Source: Clostridiales bacterium
GTDB taxonomy: Bacteria > Bacillota > Clostridia > Oscillospirales > Oscillospiraceae
DNA: 24,012 nucleotides
Reading direction: 5' to 3'
Assembly: GCA_019418625.1 (NCBI GenBank)
Contig: DYBL01000022.1
Location: forward strand, 1 to 24,012
Shown: positions 1-6,955 of the stretch, piece after piece
Layout of the letters: each line of letters opens with the position of its first letter
Numbering within the stretch: the first letter of the stretch is position 1
Program-made: the position numbers and the translations under genes
The notes under the pieces: generated by a model
Databases searched by the model: none
Told to the model about the DNA's origin: nothing
Seen by the model: the letters and a program-made list of their open reading frames with translations, nothing else

Positions 1-88
1 TGGTGCGCGAGGCGGGACTTGAACCCGCACGTCCGTAATGGACACTAGAACCTGAATCTAGCGAGTCTGCCAATTCCACCACTCGCGC
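1..88 (-). tRNA. tRNA-Leu (anticodon CAG), copy 1
   Basis: Read on the minus strand this is a complete class II tRNA. The acceptor stem GCGCGAG pairs with CTCGCGC, the anticodon loop TTCAGGT gives CAG, there is a long variable arm, the T-loop is TTCAAGT, and CCA is encoded. It reads CUG leucine codons. It lies last of three tRNA-Leu genes on one transcript, and the window edge falls right at its CCA, so more genes may follow. Confidence 0.96.
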
Positions 89-103
89 GTACGATATGCA
101 ATT

Positions 104-147
104 GATCCCCCGAGGGGAACCTGCCGGAGACCGGAGCCTCCGGCAGG
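104..147 (-). other. Hairpins in the spacer between two tRNA genes
   Basis: The spacer between the two identical tRNA-Leu(CAG) genes holds a perfect 10-bp inverted repeat (CCTGCCGGAG at 120-129, CTCCGGCAGG at 138-147) next to a small CCCC/GGGG dyad (106-117). No T-run follows on the minus strand, so it is more likely a processing or spacer structure than a full terminator. Confidence 0.5.
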
Positions 148-150
148 ATT

Positions 151-238
151 TGGTGCGCGAGGCGGGACTTGAACCCGCACGTCCGTAATGGACACTAGAA
201 CCTGAATCTAGCGAGTCTGCCAATTCCACCACTCGCGC
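151..238 (-). tRNA. tRNA-Leu (anticodon CAG), copy 2
   Basis: This is an identical 88-base copy of the tRNA-Leu(CAG) gene at 1-88, with the same stems, long variable arm and encoded CCA. Tandem identical copies suggest gene dosage for the CUG codon, which is heavily used in the G/C-rich genes of this window. Only 32 bases separate it from the tRNA-Leu(GAG) gene upstream. Confidence 0.96.
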
Positions 239-270
239 GTAGAGCGGTCAATCTTTTCAGAAAACCGAAC

Positions 271-357
271 TGGTGCGGCTGACGGGATTTGAACCCACAC
301 GTCGATTCGGACACCAGCACCTCAAGCTGGCCTGTCTACCAGTTCCAGCACAGCCGC
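271..357 (-). tRNA. tRNA-Leu (anticodon GAG)
   Basis: On the minus strand the acceptor GCGGCTG pairs with CAGCCGC. The anticodon stem CCAGC/GCTGG encloses TTGAGGT, giving anticodon GAG. A long variable arm and encoded CCA complete a leucine tRNA for CUC/CUU codons. It is the first gene of the cluster after the promoter. Confidence 0.96.
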
Positions 358-391
358 AAATTGGATGTTCCCTGGAAAAGACTGCTTGATT

Positions 392-420
392 ATTATAGCC
401 AGAACCAGCGACAATGTCAA
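392..420 (-). promoter_or_regulatory. Consensus sigma-A promoter of the tRNA-Leu cluster
   Basis: The minus strand carries TTGACA (complement of 415-420), a 17-bp spacer, and TATAAT (complement of 392-397). Both hexamers match the consensus perfectly. The expected start lies about 25-30 bases before the first tRNA. Confidence 0.9.
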
Positions 421-440
421 CCATAATTTTTGCTTTTCTT

Positions 441-476
441 AAAAAATTTCCCCCGCCGTTGTTTCGGCGGGGGAAA
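441..476 (-). terminator. Rho-independent terminator of the citrate synthase gene
   Basis: A 12-bp stem, TTTCCCCCGCCG/CGGCGGGGGAAA with a 6-base loop, is followed on the minus strand by a run of six T (441-446), just past the gene's stop codon. Confidence 0.9.
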
Positions 477-481
477 TGGGC

Positions 482-1858
482 TCAGCGCTGGGCCATGGGA
501 GTATAGGAACGGTGCTCTTCCACGCACTCATACCGGGGGCGGATGAGCTTGCCGCCGGCGGACAGCTCCTCCATCCGGTGGGCGCTCCAGCCGGCGATAC
601 GGGCCACGGCGAACAGGGGGGTATAGAGCTCCATGGGCAGTCCCAGCATCTCATAGACGAAGCCGCTGTAAAAATCGATGTTGGTGGAGAGGACCTTTTT
701 GTTCTGCCGCTGCATCAAAAGCTCCTTGCCGATGCGCTCTACATTGGCGTAGAGCTTCAGTTCCTCCTCGCGGCCCTTTTCAGCGGCCAGGTGATGCACA
801 TACTCCCGGAACACCTCGCACCGGGGGTCGGTCTTGGTGTAGACCGCGTGGCCCAGGCCGTAGATCAGGCCGCTGCGGTCAAAGGCCTCTTTGTTGAGCA
901 TGCGGGTGAGGTAGTCGGCCACGCAGCCCTCGTCGTCCCAGTTGGCCACGTTTTCCTTGATGTCGTCCATCATGGCCATGACCTTGTTGTTGGCGCCGCC
1001 GTGACGGGGCCCCTTCAAAGAGGCCATGGCCGCGGCGATGGCGGAATAGGTGTCCGTGCCGGAGGAGGTGACCACGTGGTTGGTGAAGGTGGAGTTGTTG
1101 CCGCCGCCGTGATCGGCGTGCAGCACCAGGGCAACGTCCAGGGTGCGGGCCTCCAGGGGCGTGTAGCTCCGGTCCTCCCGCAGCATCCGCAGGAAGTTCT
1201 CCGCCGTGGACAGCTCCGGCTGGGGCACGTGGATAAAGAGGCTCTCGCCCTGGCTGTACCGCCACGCCTGGTAGGCGTAGATGGCCAGCACCGGCATATT
1301 GCTCATCAGCTGCAAACACTGGCGCAGCACGTTTTCAAGGCCGATGTCGTTGGGCTTGTCGTCGTAGCAAAACAGGGTCAATATGCCCCGCTGCATGGTG
1401 TTCATCAGGTCCCGGGGCGGATTTTTCATGATGACGTCCCGGAAGAAGTTGGTGGGCAGCGTCCGGTAGGAGGCCAGCTGGCCGCAGAAGTCCTGCAGCT
1501 GGGCCTCGTTGGGCAGCTCGCCGAACAGCAGCAGATAGGCCGCCTCCTCGAAGGCAAAGTGCCCCCGCTTGGCGGAGCCCCGCACCATATCCCGCACGTC
1601 GATGCCCCGGTAGTACAAAATACCGTCGGTGGGGGTGATATGTTCATCTTCCGCCACCGTATAGGACTGGATCTCGGCCACACGGGTCAGCCCGGTCAGT
1701 ACGCCACGGCCGTCCTCATTGCGCAGGCCGCGCTTGACGTTGTACTCCTTGTAAAGCTGCGGGTCGATGTAGTTCTTCTTTTCCCACTGCTCTTTCAGGG
1801 ACAAAATAGCGGGCGTGATCTCACAGTATGCGTTTTCACGGTTTTCTCTCCAGATCAT
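482..1858 (-). CDS. gltA: Citrate synthase (Si-type family)
   Basis: This enzyme condenses acetyl-CoA and oxaloacetate to citrate, feeding 2-oxoglutarate and glutamate synthesis in an anaerobe with a partial TCA cycle. The 458-residue product shows the family's active-site blocks in order: HADHGGG at about 247-253, RHGGANNK at 285-292, and GHAVYTKTDPR at about 336-346, which contains the catalytic His and Asp. The start at 1858 (MIWREN) has AAAGGAG nine bases upstream. A longer open frame reaching 2032 has no such site and would run through the promoter. The gene has its own promoter and terminator, so it is monocistronic. The longer N-terminal region (about 60 residues before the core) fits clostridial citrate synthases. 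2-Methylcitrate synthase is a less likely alternative. Confidence 0.93.
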   Translation of the reverse strand: MIWRENRENAYCEITPAILSLKEQWEKKNYIDPQLYKEYNVKRGLRNEDGRGVLTGLTRVAEIQSYTVAEDEHITPTDGILYYRGIDVRDMVRGSAKRGHFAFEEAAYLLLFGELPNEAQLQDFCGQLASYRTLPTNFFRDVIMKNPPRDLMNTMQRGILTLFCYDDKPNDIGLENVLRQCLQLMSNMPVLAIYAYQAWRYSQGESLFIHVPQPELSTAENFLRMLREDRSYTPLEARTLDVALVLHADHGGGNNSTFTNHVVTSSGTDTYSAIAAAMASLKGPRHGGANNKVMAMMDDIKENVANWDDEGCVADYLTRMLNKEAFDRSGLIYGLGHAVYTKTDPRCEVFREYVHHLAAEKGREEELKLYANVERIGKELLMQRQNKKVLSTNIDFYSGFVYEMLGLPMELYTPLFAVARIAGWSAHRMEELSAGGKLIRPRYECVEEHRSYTPMAQR

Positions 1859-1895
1859 GGGGCGGCGCTCCTTTCTGCTTAAAGACCTTTTTGCA

Positions 1896-1924
1896 ATACT
1901 ACCACGCTCGACTTTCATTTTCAA
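1896..1924 (-). promoter_or_regulatory. Promoter of the citrate synthase gene
   Basis: The minus strand shows TTGAAA (complement of 1919-1924), a 17-bp spacer, and TAGTAT (complement of 1896-1901), about 40 bases before the chosen start codon. Confidence 0.7.
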
Positions 1925-1953
1925 GCTAAAATTAAAAAAAATAGCGTTAATTT

Positions 1954-1978
1954 TGCATGAATGAAAAATTATCTTGCA
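1954..1978. promoter_or_regulatory. Possible operator upstream of citrate synthase
   Basis: An A/T-rich imperfect dyad bounded by TGCA on both sides (TGCATGA at 1954-1960, TCTTGCA at 1972-1978) sits just upstream of the -35 element in an otherwise G/C-rich region. This is a typical place for a regulator of citrate or arginine metabolism to bind. No specific regulator can be assigned. Confidence 0.35.
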
Positions 1979-1984
1979 TATAAG

Positions 1985-2017
1985 CAAAAGAAATAGCGCC
2001 GCCGGGGCCGGCGGCGC
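1985..2017 (-). terminator. Terminator of the sirtuin gene
   Basis: The minus strand carries GCGCCGCC paired with GGCGGCGC around a short G/C loop, then a T-rich tail (TATTTCTTTT), 20 bases after the sirtuin stop codon. Confidence 0.75.
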
Positions 2018-2036
2018 CATCATGCGGAACACGCGC

Positions 2037-2753
2037 TTACAGGCAGGAGAGGGTCTGGCCGATGGGCTCGGTGATCACCAGGTCCGCGGTCAGGTCCCGG
2101 GCCACGGGGGATTTGTTGATGAGCACCAGCTTGTGGCCGCGGTAGTAGTTGATGAGCCCTGCGGCAGGCCAGACGTTCAATGAGGTGCCGCCGATGATGA
2201 GCATGTCCGCCTGAGAGATGAAGTGTACGGATGCGTTCAGCACGTCCTGGTCCAGGCTCTCCTCGTAGAGCACCACGTCCGGCTTGATGACGCCGCCGCA
2301 GGTGCATCTGGGCACGCCCTCGCCGTGGAGCAGGGCGTCCAGGGGATAGAACTTGCCGCAGCGCTGGCAGTGGTTGCGGTGGACGCTGCCGTGGAGCTCC
2401 AGCACGTTTTTGCTGCCGGCGGCCTGGTGCAGCCCGTCAATGTTCTGGGTGATGACGGCCTTGAGCTTTCCCTCCTGCTCCCACTGGGCAAGCTTGCGGT
2501 GGGCGTCGTTGGGCTGGGCATCGGGGGCGAGCATCTTGGCGCGGTAGAAGCGGAAGAACGCTTCGGGGTTGCTTTCGTAGAAGGTATGGCTTAAAATCAC
2601 CTCAGGCGGGTAATCCCACTGCTGGTGATACAGTCCGTCGGTGCTGCGGAAATCCGGGATGCCGGACTCCGTGGAAACGCCGGCCCCGCCGAAAAAGACG
2701 ATGTTGTCGGAGCCGTCCACCAGCTCTTTGAGCTTTTTGATTTGTTCCGTCAT
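2037..2753 (-). CDS. cobB: NAD-dependent protein deacylase (sirtuin, Sir2 family)
   Basis: The product removes acetyl or acyl groups from lysines, using NAD+ and yielding nicotinamide and O-acyl-ADP-ribose. The 238 residues carry all Sir2 hallmarks: GAGVSTESGIPDFRS (23-37), TQNIDGLH (102-109), the catalytic His121 in ELHGS, a zinc site formed by C129, C132, C150 and C152, and GGTSLNVWPA (188-197). Length and motifs fit a compact bacterial cytosolic sirtuin. GGAGG lies seven bases before the ATG. It is divergent from the ArsC/Spx-like gene with only 41 bases between the two starts, so their promoters must overlap. In clostridia such enzymes often reverse non-enzymatic acetylation of central enzymes. 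Any link to the neighbouring citrate synthase is only suggested by position. Confidence 0.95.
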   Translation of the reverse strand: MTEQIKKLKELVDGSDNIVFFGGAGVSTESGIPDFRSTDGLYHQQWDYPPEVILSHTFYESNPEAFFRFYRAKMLAPDAQPNDAHRKLAQWEQEGKLKAVITQNIDGLHQAAGSKNVLELHGSVHRNHCQRCGKFYPLDALLHGEGVPRCTCGGVIKPDVVLYEESLDQDVLNASVHFISQADMLIIGGTSLNVWPAAGLINYYRGHKLVLINKSPVARDLTADLVITEPIGQTLSCL

Positions 2754-2794
2754 GAAGATCCCTCCGATCCAATATGCATATAAAGGAGCAGCGT

Positions 2795-3130
2795 ATGAAC
2801 ATCCAGATTTTTGGCTCGTCCAAATCCTTTGATACCAAGAAGGCCCAGCGGTGGTTCAAGGAGCGGCGCATCCCCTTCCAGTACATCGACGTGCCCTCAA
2901 AGGGATTATCCCCCCGGGAGTACCAGTCCGTCAAGCAGAAAGTGGGCTTTGAGGCATTGGTGGACACCTCCTGCCGGGCCTATGAAGCGCTGTATATGGC
3001 CTATATCACGCCCCAGGCCCAGGAGGAGACGCTGCTGGAGCACCCGGAGCTTTTCCGCACGCCCATCGTCCGCAACGGGCGGGAGGCCACAGTGGGCTAC
3101 TGTCCGGACGTGTGGAGCAAGTGGGAATAA
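2795..3130 (+). CDS. ArsC/Spx-family thioredoxin-fold protein lacking the usual cysteine
   Basis: The 111-residue protein matches the arsenate reductase/Spx fold: an N-terminal beta strand (MNIQIFG), a helix after SFDTKKAQRWF, the IPFQYIDV strand, and the FRTPIVRNG segment before the C-terminal helix. In this family the position after the first strand normally holds a CX2C or CX3K cysteine (as in KCSTCKKA). Here the segment is KSFDTKKA, with Ser in place of Cys. The remaining cysteines (VDTSC and GYC) lie elsewhere. It is therefore unlikely to be a classical arsenate reductase and may be a regulatory or redox-inactive relative. AAAGGAG six bases before ATG 2795 fixes the start. An in-frame start at 2774 has no such site. 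Confidence 0.8.
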   Translation: MNIQIFGSSKSFDTKKAQRWFKERRIPFQYIDVPSKGLSPREYQSVKQKVGFEALVDTSCRAYEALYMAYITPQAQEETLLEHPELFRTPIVRNGREATVGYCPDVWSKWE

Positions 3131-3200
3131 GCGGGCTGGGCATGTGTGGCATTGGAAAATCTGCACATGCTAGGCGCGGTGAAGAAAGGAGGCGGTGACC

Positions 3201-4052
3201 ATGTGGGAGCCCCCTATGCCGAAAAACACCTTTTTGCGGTGTATTTATCTGATGTTCCGCCGGTATCTGCGCCATGGCGTGGGCATCCAGAGCGCGGCAC
3301 TGGCCTTTTACCTGCTGTTTACCATCTTCCCGTTTTTGATCTTTGTCAGCGCCCTGCTGGGCCTTCTGCAGCTGGACGTGGCGGGCATTTTGCAGGTGCT
3401 GGAGGATTTTCTCCCTCGTGAAGTGGTGAACCTGGTGGGCGTGTATCTCACCTACGTGCGGGAAAACCCCAGCCCCCAGCTGATGGTGTTCGGCCTGGCC
3501 TTTTCCGTGTACTTCCCCATGCGGGCGGCCAACTCCCTTATGCGGGCGGTGCGCACGGCGTACCACCTGGGACCGCCCCGCCATGCCCTGGTGCACTACT
3601 TTAAAAGCCTTTTGTACACGGTGCTGCTGATCCTGGCCATCGCGCTGACGCTGGCTATGATGACGGTGGGCGACCGGCTGCTTGCCTACGCGGTGGAAAA
3701 CTTCTCGCTGCCGCCGGTGGCGGCGGAGGCCTGGACCCGGCTTCGGTTCCCCGTGGCGGGCACCACCGGCTTTTTCGCCCTGTTTTTCCTCTATGCCTTT
3801 GCCCAGGACAGCCGCCAGAGCTGGGGAAATCTGTGGCCGGGGACGCTGTTTTCCCTGGCTGCCTGGCTGGCGCTTTCCTTTTTGTATTCGGTGTATGTGG
3901 ATAACTTTGCCCACTATTCCGTGCTGTACGGCTCCATCGGTACCATGATCGTGCTGATGATCTGGCTGTATATGAGCTCAGTCATCCTCATTATGGGGGC
4001 GGAGCTCAACGGGACCATCATCTCCCTGCGCAAGGACAAGGGACAGCTGTGA
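3201..4052 (+). CDS. YihY/BrkB-family inner membrane protein
   Basis: The 283-residue protein has six hydrophobic segments and the signature of the YihY/virulence factor BrkB family: a basic N-terminus followed by a conserved QSAALAFYLLFTIFPFLIF segment, and a C-terminal YGSIGTMIVLMIWLYMSS segment ending in a GAELN motif before a charged tail. The biochemical role of the family is not settled; it was once taken for RNase BN. AAAGGAGG (3186-3193) sits seven bases before ATG 3201, so the in-frame GTG at 3195 is too close to be the start. An inverted repeat, GCATGTG/CACATGC (3140-3170), lies in the 70-base gap after the ArsC-like gene. Confidence 0.9.
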   Translation: MWEPPMPKNTFLRCIYLMFRRYLRHGVGIQSAALAFYLLFTIFPFLIFVSALLGLLQLDVAGILQVLEDFLPREVVNLVGVYLTYVRENPSPQLMVFGLAFSVYFPMRAANSLMRAVRTAYHLGPPRHALVHYFKSLLYTVLLILAIALTLAMMTVGDRLLAYAVENFSLPPVAAEAWTRLRFPVAGTTGFFALFFLYAFAQDSRQSWGNLWPGTLFSLAAWLALSFLYSVYVDNFAHYSVLYGSIGTMIVLMIWLYMSSVILIMGAELNGTIISLRKDKGQL

Positions 4053-4085
4053 AAAAAGCGGCCGCCATCAAGGCGGCCGCTTTTT
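4053..4085. terminator. Bidirectional terminator between convergent genes
   Basis: A 9-bp stem, GCGGCCGCC (4058-4066) with GGCGGCCGC (4072-4080), is flanked by A-run and T-run on both sides. It serves the BrkB-family gene on plus and the nuclease gene on minus. Confidence 0.92.
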
Positions 4086-4094
4086 GCGCAGTAT

Positions 4095-5033
4095 TTACGG
4101 CTGGCACTGGCCGCAGGGGGTGTAGCCCTGGTCCAGCAGCGTCTGCCGGTCTCCCGTAAAGGAGTCGCGGTTGTCCGGGCTGATGGAGGCGGCGCCGGAG
4201 CAGCCGGGGTCGTGGAACTTCTTGGTCTTGGTGTTGAGCGTGTAGGTAAAGGACACGGTGTCGCCGCTCTCCGCCGCAGCGTCCTCTTCTGCTGGCTGTG
4301 CGTCTTCATCGGGAGTCTGGGCGGCGGTGGGATCGCCCGGCTGGCTCTCGCCGGTGGCGTAGTCGATGACCACCCCCGGCTGGACATTGTACACATACAC
4401 GTTGAAGCTGACGCCCTGGCCCTCGTCCTCCACGGAAAGGGCCTCCATCTGCACGCCCCGGGCCACCAGCTCGTTGCCCTGGAAGATGGGCGTCACCCGG
4501 TAGAGCACATGGTTGCCGGTCTCCTGCACATAGTCGGCCACCGTGTCCTCAAAGGGCAGCATGCCGTCCACGTTTAAGTAGCGGGTGCCGGTGATGAGAT
4601 TTTCCTCATTGGCGTTTTCCCCGGTGAGCTGGTAGCCGATCAGGTGGCAGCGGTTGTAGAGATATTTGCCGTCCACGCAGTCGTACTTGACGGTCTGCCA
4701 GCCGGAGGGCTTCACCTGGCCGATGGAGCCCCGGTCCTCCGTGGGCATGGTCTCCAGCCCTACGCAGGCATAGGCGGTGGAGCAGCGGCCCAGGGCGTCC
4801 AGGGGGCTGTAAGATTCAAAGGCGGTGGTGGTCAGCTCTTCGTCCGTAAAGGCCGGGACGCTGCCGTTCAGCTCCACATAGGGCGCGCCGCTGTAAGCGG
4901 GCACGTCCTCCAGGGAGACGGCGGGGGCGTCGGATGCGGGAGCGAGGTAAAAGCGAAAAACTCCCACACCAAGCGCGGCGCACAAGGCCAGAATGGGCAG
5001 GAGCGGGTTGGAGCGTTTGCGGGTGCGTTTCAT
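4095..5033 (-). CDS. Secreted DNA/RNA non-specific endonuclease (EndA-like) with C-terminal Cys domain
   Basis: The 312-residue protein has a basic N-terminus and one hydrophobic segment (LLPILALCAALGVGVFRFYL), so it is exported or membrane-anchored. The central domain contains YNRCHLIGYQLTGENANEEN followed by LITGTRYLN. This matches the beta-beta-alpha metal nuclease of streptococcal EndA and related DNases, where the family's DRGH is replaced by NRCH with the His kept. After an acidic, Ala/Pro-rich linker, a C-terminal domain (TKKFHDPGC... to ...YTPCGQCQP) has the Ada-like Cys pattern often fused to extracellular nucleases. Likely roles are extracellular DNA degradation for nutrients or DNA processing during uptake. 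AAGGAAGG precedes the ATG. The promoter is divergent from that of the aminopeptidase operon. Confidence 0.88.
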   Translation of the reverse strand: MKRTRKRSNPLLPILALCAALGVGVFRFYLAPASDAPAVSLEDVPAYSGAPYVELNGSVPAFTDEELTTTAFESYSPLDALGRCSTAYACVGLETMPTEDRGSIGQVKPSGWQTVKYDCVDGKYLYNRCHLIGYQLTGENANEENLITGTRYLNVDGMLPFEDTVADYVQETGNHVLYRVTPIFQGNELVARGVQMEALSVEDEGQGVSFNVYVYNVQPGVVIDYATGESQPGDPTAAQTPDEDAQPAEEDAAAESGDTVSFTYTLNTKTKKFHDPGCSGAASISPDNRDSFTGDRQTLLDQGYTPCGQCQP

Positions 5034-5069
5034 GGGGTGCCTTCCTTTCCGTTGGATTGATGGATGGTT

Positions 5070-5098
5070 ATTATACCGCTGCGGCGGCCAAAACGCAA
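5070..5098 (-). promoter_or_regulatory. Promoter of the nuclease gene
   Basis: On the minus strand TTGCGT (complement of 5093-5098) and TATAAT (complement of 5070-5075) are separated by 17 bp, about 37 bases before the nuclease start codon. Confidence 0.75.
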
Positions 5099-5104
5099 AT
5101 CCCC

Positions 5105-5133
5105 TTTACTTTGCTGGTAAGATGCACTAGAAT
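5105..5133 (+). promoter_or_regulatory. Promoter of the aminopeptidase-carbonic anhydrase-permease operon
   Basis: TTTACT (5105-5110), a 17-bp spacer and TAGAAT (5128-5133) lie 44 bases before the first start codon, back to back with the nuclease promoter. Confidence 0.75.
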
Positions 5134-5176
5134 AGCACATATTAAGGAAAAGACCTGGAAAGGATGAATTGCTTTG

Positions 5177-6403
5177 ATGGAAGAAAAGCTCCAAGAATAC
5201 GCCCGGCTTCTGGTGCGGGTGGGACTGAATGTACAGAAGGGACAGGACCTCATCATCTCCTGCCCGGTGGAGTGCGCCTACTTTGCCCGCCTGTGCGCCG
5301 CGGAGGCCTATGCCGTCGGCTGCCGGGAGGTGGTCATGAACTGGCATGACGACGCCATGAGCCGCATGAAGTACCTGCAGGCGGCGGAGGACGTGTTTGA
5401 AACGGTGCCCGTCTGGCGGGAGCGGTTTTTCAACGACTATGCCAAGGCGGGCGCGGCGTATCTTGCCATCTCCGCCACGGACCCGGAGAACCTCAAGGGC
5501 GTGGATCCCCAGCGGATCGTCAAGTCCCAGCAGGCCTCCGGAAAGGCTCTCAAGGACTTTGACCGGCTGCAGATGGCAAGCGGCTTCCCCTGGTGCATCG
5601 CCTCCATCCCCATCCCCAGCTGGGCCGGGCGTGTGTTCCCCGGCGCGGCGGATGCGGTGGACCGGCTGTGGGACGCCATCTTCGCCGCCGTGCGCATCAG
5701 CGGGGACGGCAAGTGCGTGGAAAAGTGGGAATCCCACCTGGATACCCTCCACCGCCGTGTGGAAAAGCTCAACAGCCTGCGCCTTGCTTCCCTGCACTAT
5801 ACCAACGCTCTGGGCACGGACCTGACCATCCGTCTGCCGGAGGGACACGTCTGGGAGGCCGGCAACGACGTGACGCCCAAGGGGCAGACCTTCATCGCCA
5901 ACATCCCCACGGAGGAGATCTACACCGCCCCGCTGAAAACCGGCATTGACGGCGTGGTGTACTCCGCCATGCCCCTGGTGAACGACGGCAACATCATCGA
6001 CAAGTTCCACTTTGTGGTCAAAGAGGGCCGGATCGTGGAGGCCCACGCGGAAAAGGGGGAGGACTCCCTGCTGGCGGCCATCTCCCTGGACGAGGGTGCC
6101 CGGTACTTCGGCGAGGTGGCCCTGGTGCCCTATGACAGCCCCATCTCCAACCAAAAGATCCTGTATTACAACACCCTCTTTGACGAGAACGCCGCCTGCC
6201 ATCTGGCCTTCGGCGAGGCGTATCCCTGCATCGAGGGCGGACGGGACATGATCAAGGAGGAGCTGAAGGCCCGCGGCCTCAACGACTCCATCACCCATGT
6301 GGACTTCATGGTGGGCACGCCGGACCTTTCCATCGTGGGTACCACCCAGGACGGCCGCCAGGTCCCCATTTTTGTGGACGGCAATTTCGCACCGGACATC
6401 TGA
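5177..6403 (+). CDS. M29-family metallo-aminopeptidase (AmpS/PepS type)
   Basis: The 408-residue product fits the thermophilic aminopeptidase family M29, cytosolic dimeric enzymes that remove N-terminal residues from peptides using two metal ions. Family blocks are visible: an N-terminal LLVRVGLNVQKGQDLIISCPVE segment, the NIPTEEIYTAP segment with a metal-ligand Glu, ACHLAFGEAYP with a conserved His, and a C-terminal ITHVDFMVGTPDLSI with His and Asp ligands. The start is slightly uncertain. ATG 5177 is used, but a TTG immediately upstream (5174) is better spaced from the AAAGGA at 5158-5163. It is the first gene of an operon; the carbonic anhydrase start follows 24 bases after the stop. Confidence 0.92.
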   Translation: MEEKLQEYARLLVRVGLNVQKGQDLIISCPVECAYFARLCAAEAYAVGCREVVMNWHDDAMSRMKYLQAAEDVFETVPVWRERFFNDYAKAGAAYLAISATDPENLKGVDPQRIVKSQQASGKALKDFDRLQMASGFPWCIASIPIPSWAGRVFPGAADAVDRLWDAIFAAVRISGDGKCVEKWESHLDTLHRRVEKLNSLRLASLHYTNALGTDLTIRLPEGHVWEAGNDVTPKGQTFIANIPTEEIYTAPLKTGIDGVVYSAMPLVNDGNIIDKFHFVVKEGRIVEAHAEKGEDSLLAAISLDEGARYFGEVALVPYDSPISNQKILYYNTLFDENAACHLAFGEAYPCIEGGRDMIKEELKARGLNDSITHVDFMVGTPDLSIVGTTQDGRQVPIFVDGNFAPDI

Positions 6404-6427
6404 GAATAGAAAGTGAGGAATGTTCCC

Positions 6428-6907
6428 ATGGCTTACGAGAAAAGAACGTATGACGAGAGCGTGCTGCTGGCGGAGGGGGCCCGGGTATCCGGCGACGTGA
6501 CGCTGGGCCGCGAGGTCAACATCTGGTATAACGCCGTGCTGCGGGGCGACGACGGCGCCATCGTGGTGGGCGAGGGCACCAACATCCAGGACTGCGCCGT
6601 GCTCCACGAGGAGACCACCGTGGGCCGGGGCTGCACCATCGGCCACGGCGCCATCGTCCACGGCTGCACCGTGGGAGACAACACCCTGGTGGGCATGGGA
6701 GCCATCATCCTCAACGGCGCCCGCGTCGGCAGCAACTGCATCGTGGGCGCCGGCGCGCTGGTCACCGGCAAGATGGACGCCCCCGACGGCATGATGATCC
6801 TGGGCAGCCCCGCCAAGGCGGTGCGCCCACTGACGGAGGCGGAGATCGAGAGCAACCGCGCTTCCGCCCAAGGATATCTGGAGGCGGCCCGGCGGTATCG
6901 GGCGTGA
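6428..6907 (+). CDS. Gamma-class carbonic anhydrase-like hexapeptide protein
   Basis: The 159-residue protein is a left-handed beta-helix of hexapeptide repeats. The segments NIWYNAVLRGDDG, IVVGEGTNIQDCAVLH and TIGHGAIVHGCTVGDNTLVGMGA are diagnostic of the gamma-carbonic anhydrase/YrdA family. The three zinc-ligand histidines are in CAVLH, IGHG and IVHG. It probably interconverts CO2 and bicarbonate, or is a close homologue with another metal role. GAGGAA precedes ATG 6428; the in-frame GTG at 6413 is upstream of this site and is rejected. It lies between the peptidase and the permease in one operon. Confidence 0.93.
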   Translation: MAYEKRTYDESVLLAEGARVSGDVTLGREVNIWYNAVLRGDDGAIVVGEGTNIQDCAVLHEETTVGRGCTIGHGAIVHGCTVGDNTLVGMGAIILNGARVGSNCIVGAGALVTGKMDAPDGMMILGSPAKAVRPLTEAEIESNRASAQGYLEAARRYRA

Positions 6908-6955
6908 GGTCCCGGCGTGCTGCCGGGCGGAAAGGATCGCACAAGGATAAAAACA

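Noticed and set aside
476..1882. A 468-codon plus-strand frame opposite citrate synthase
   Set aside because: It is antisense to a clear enzyme gene. Composition is that of a shadow frame, and there is no ribosome site.
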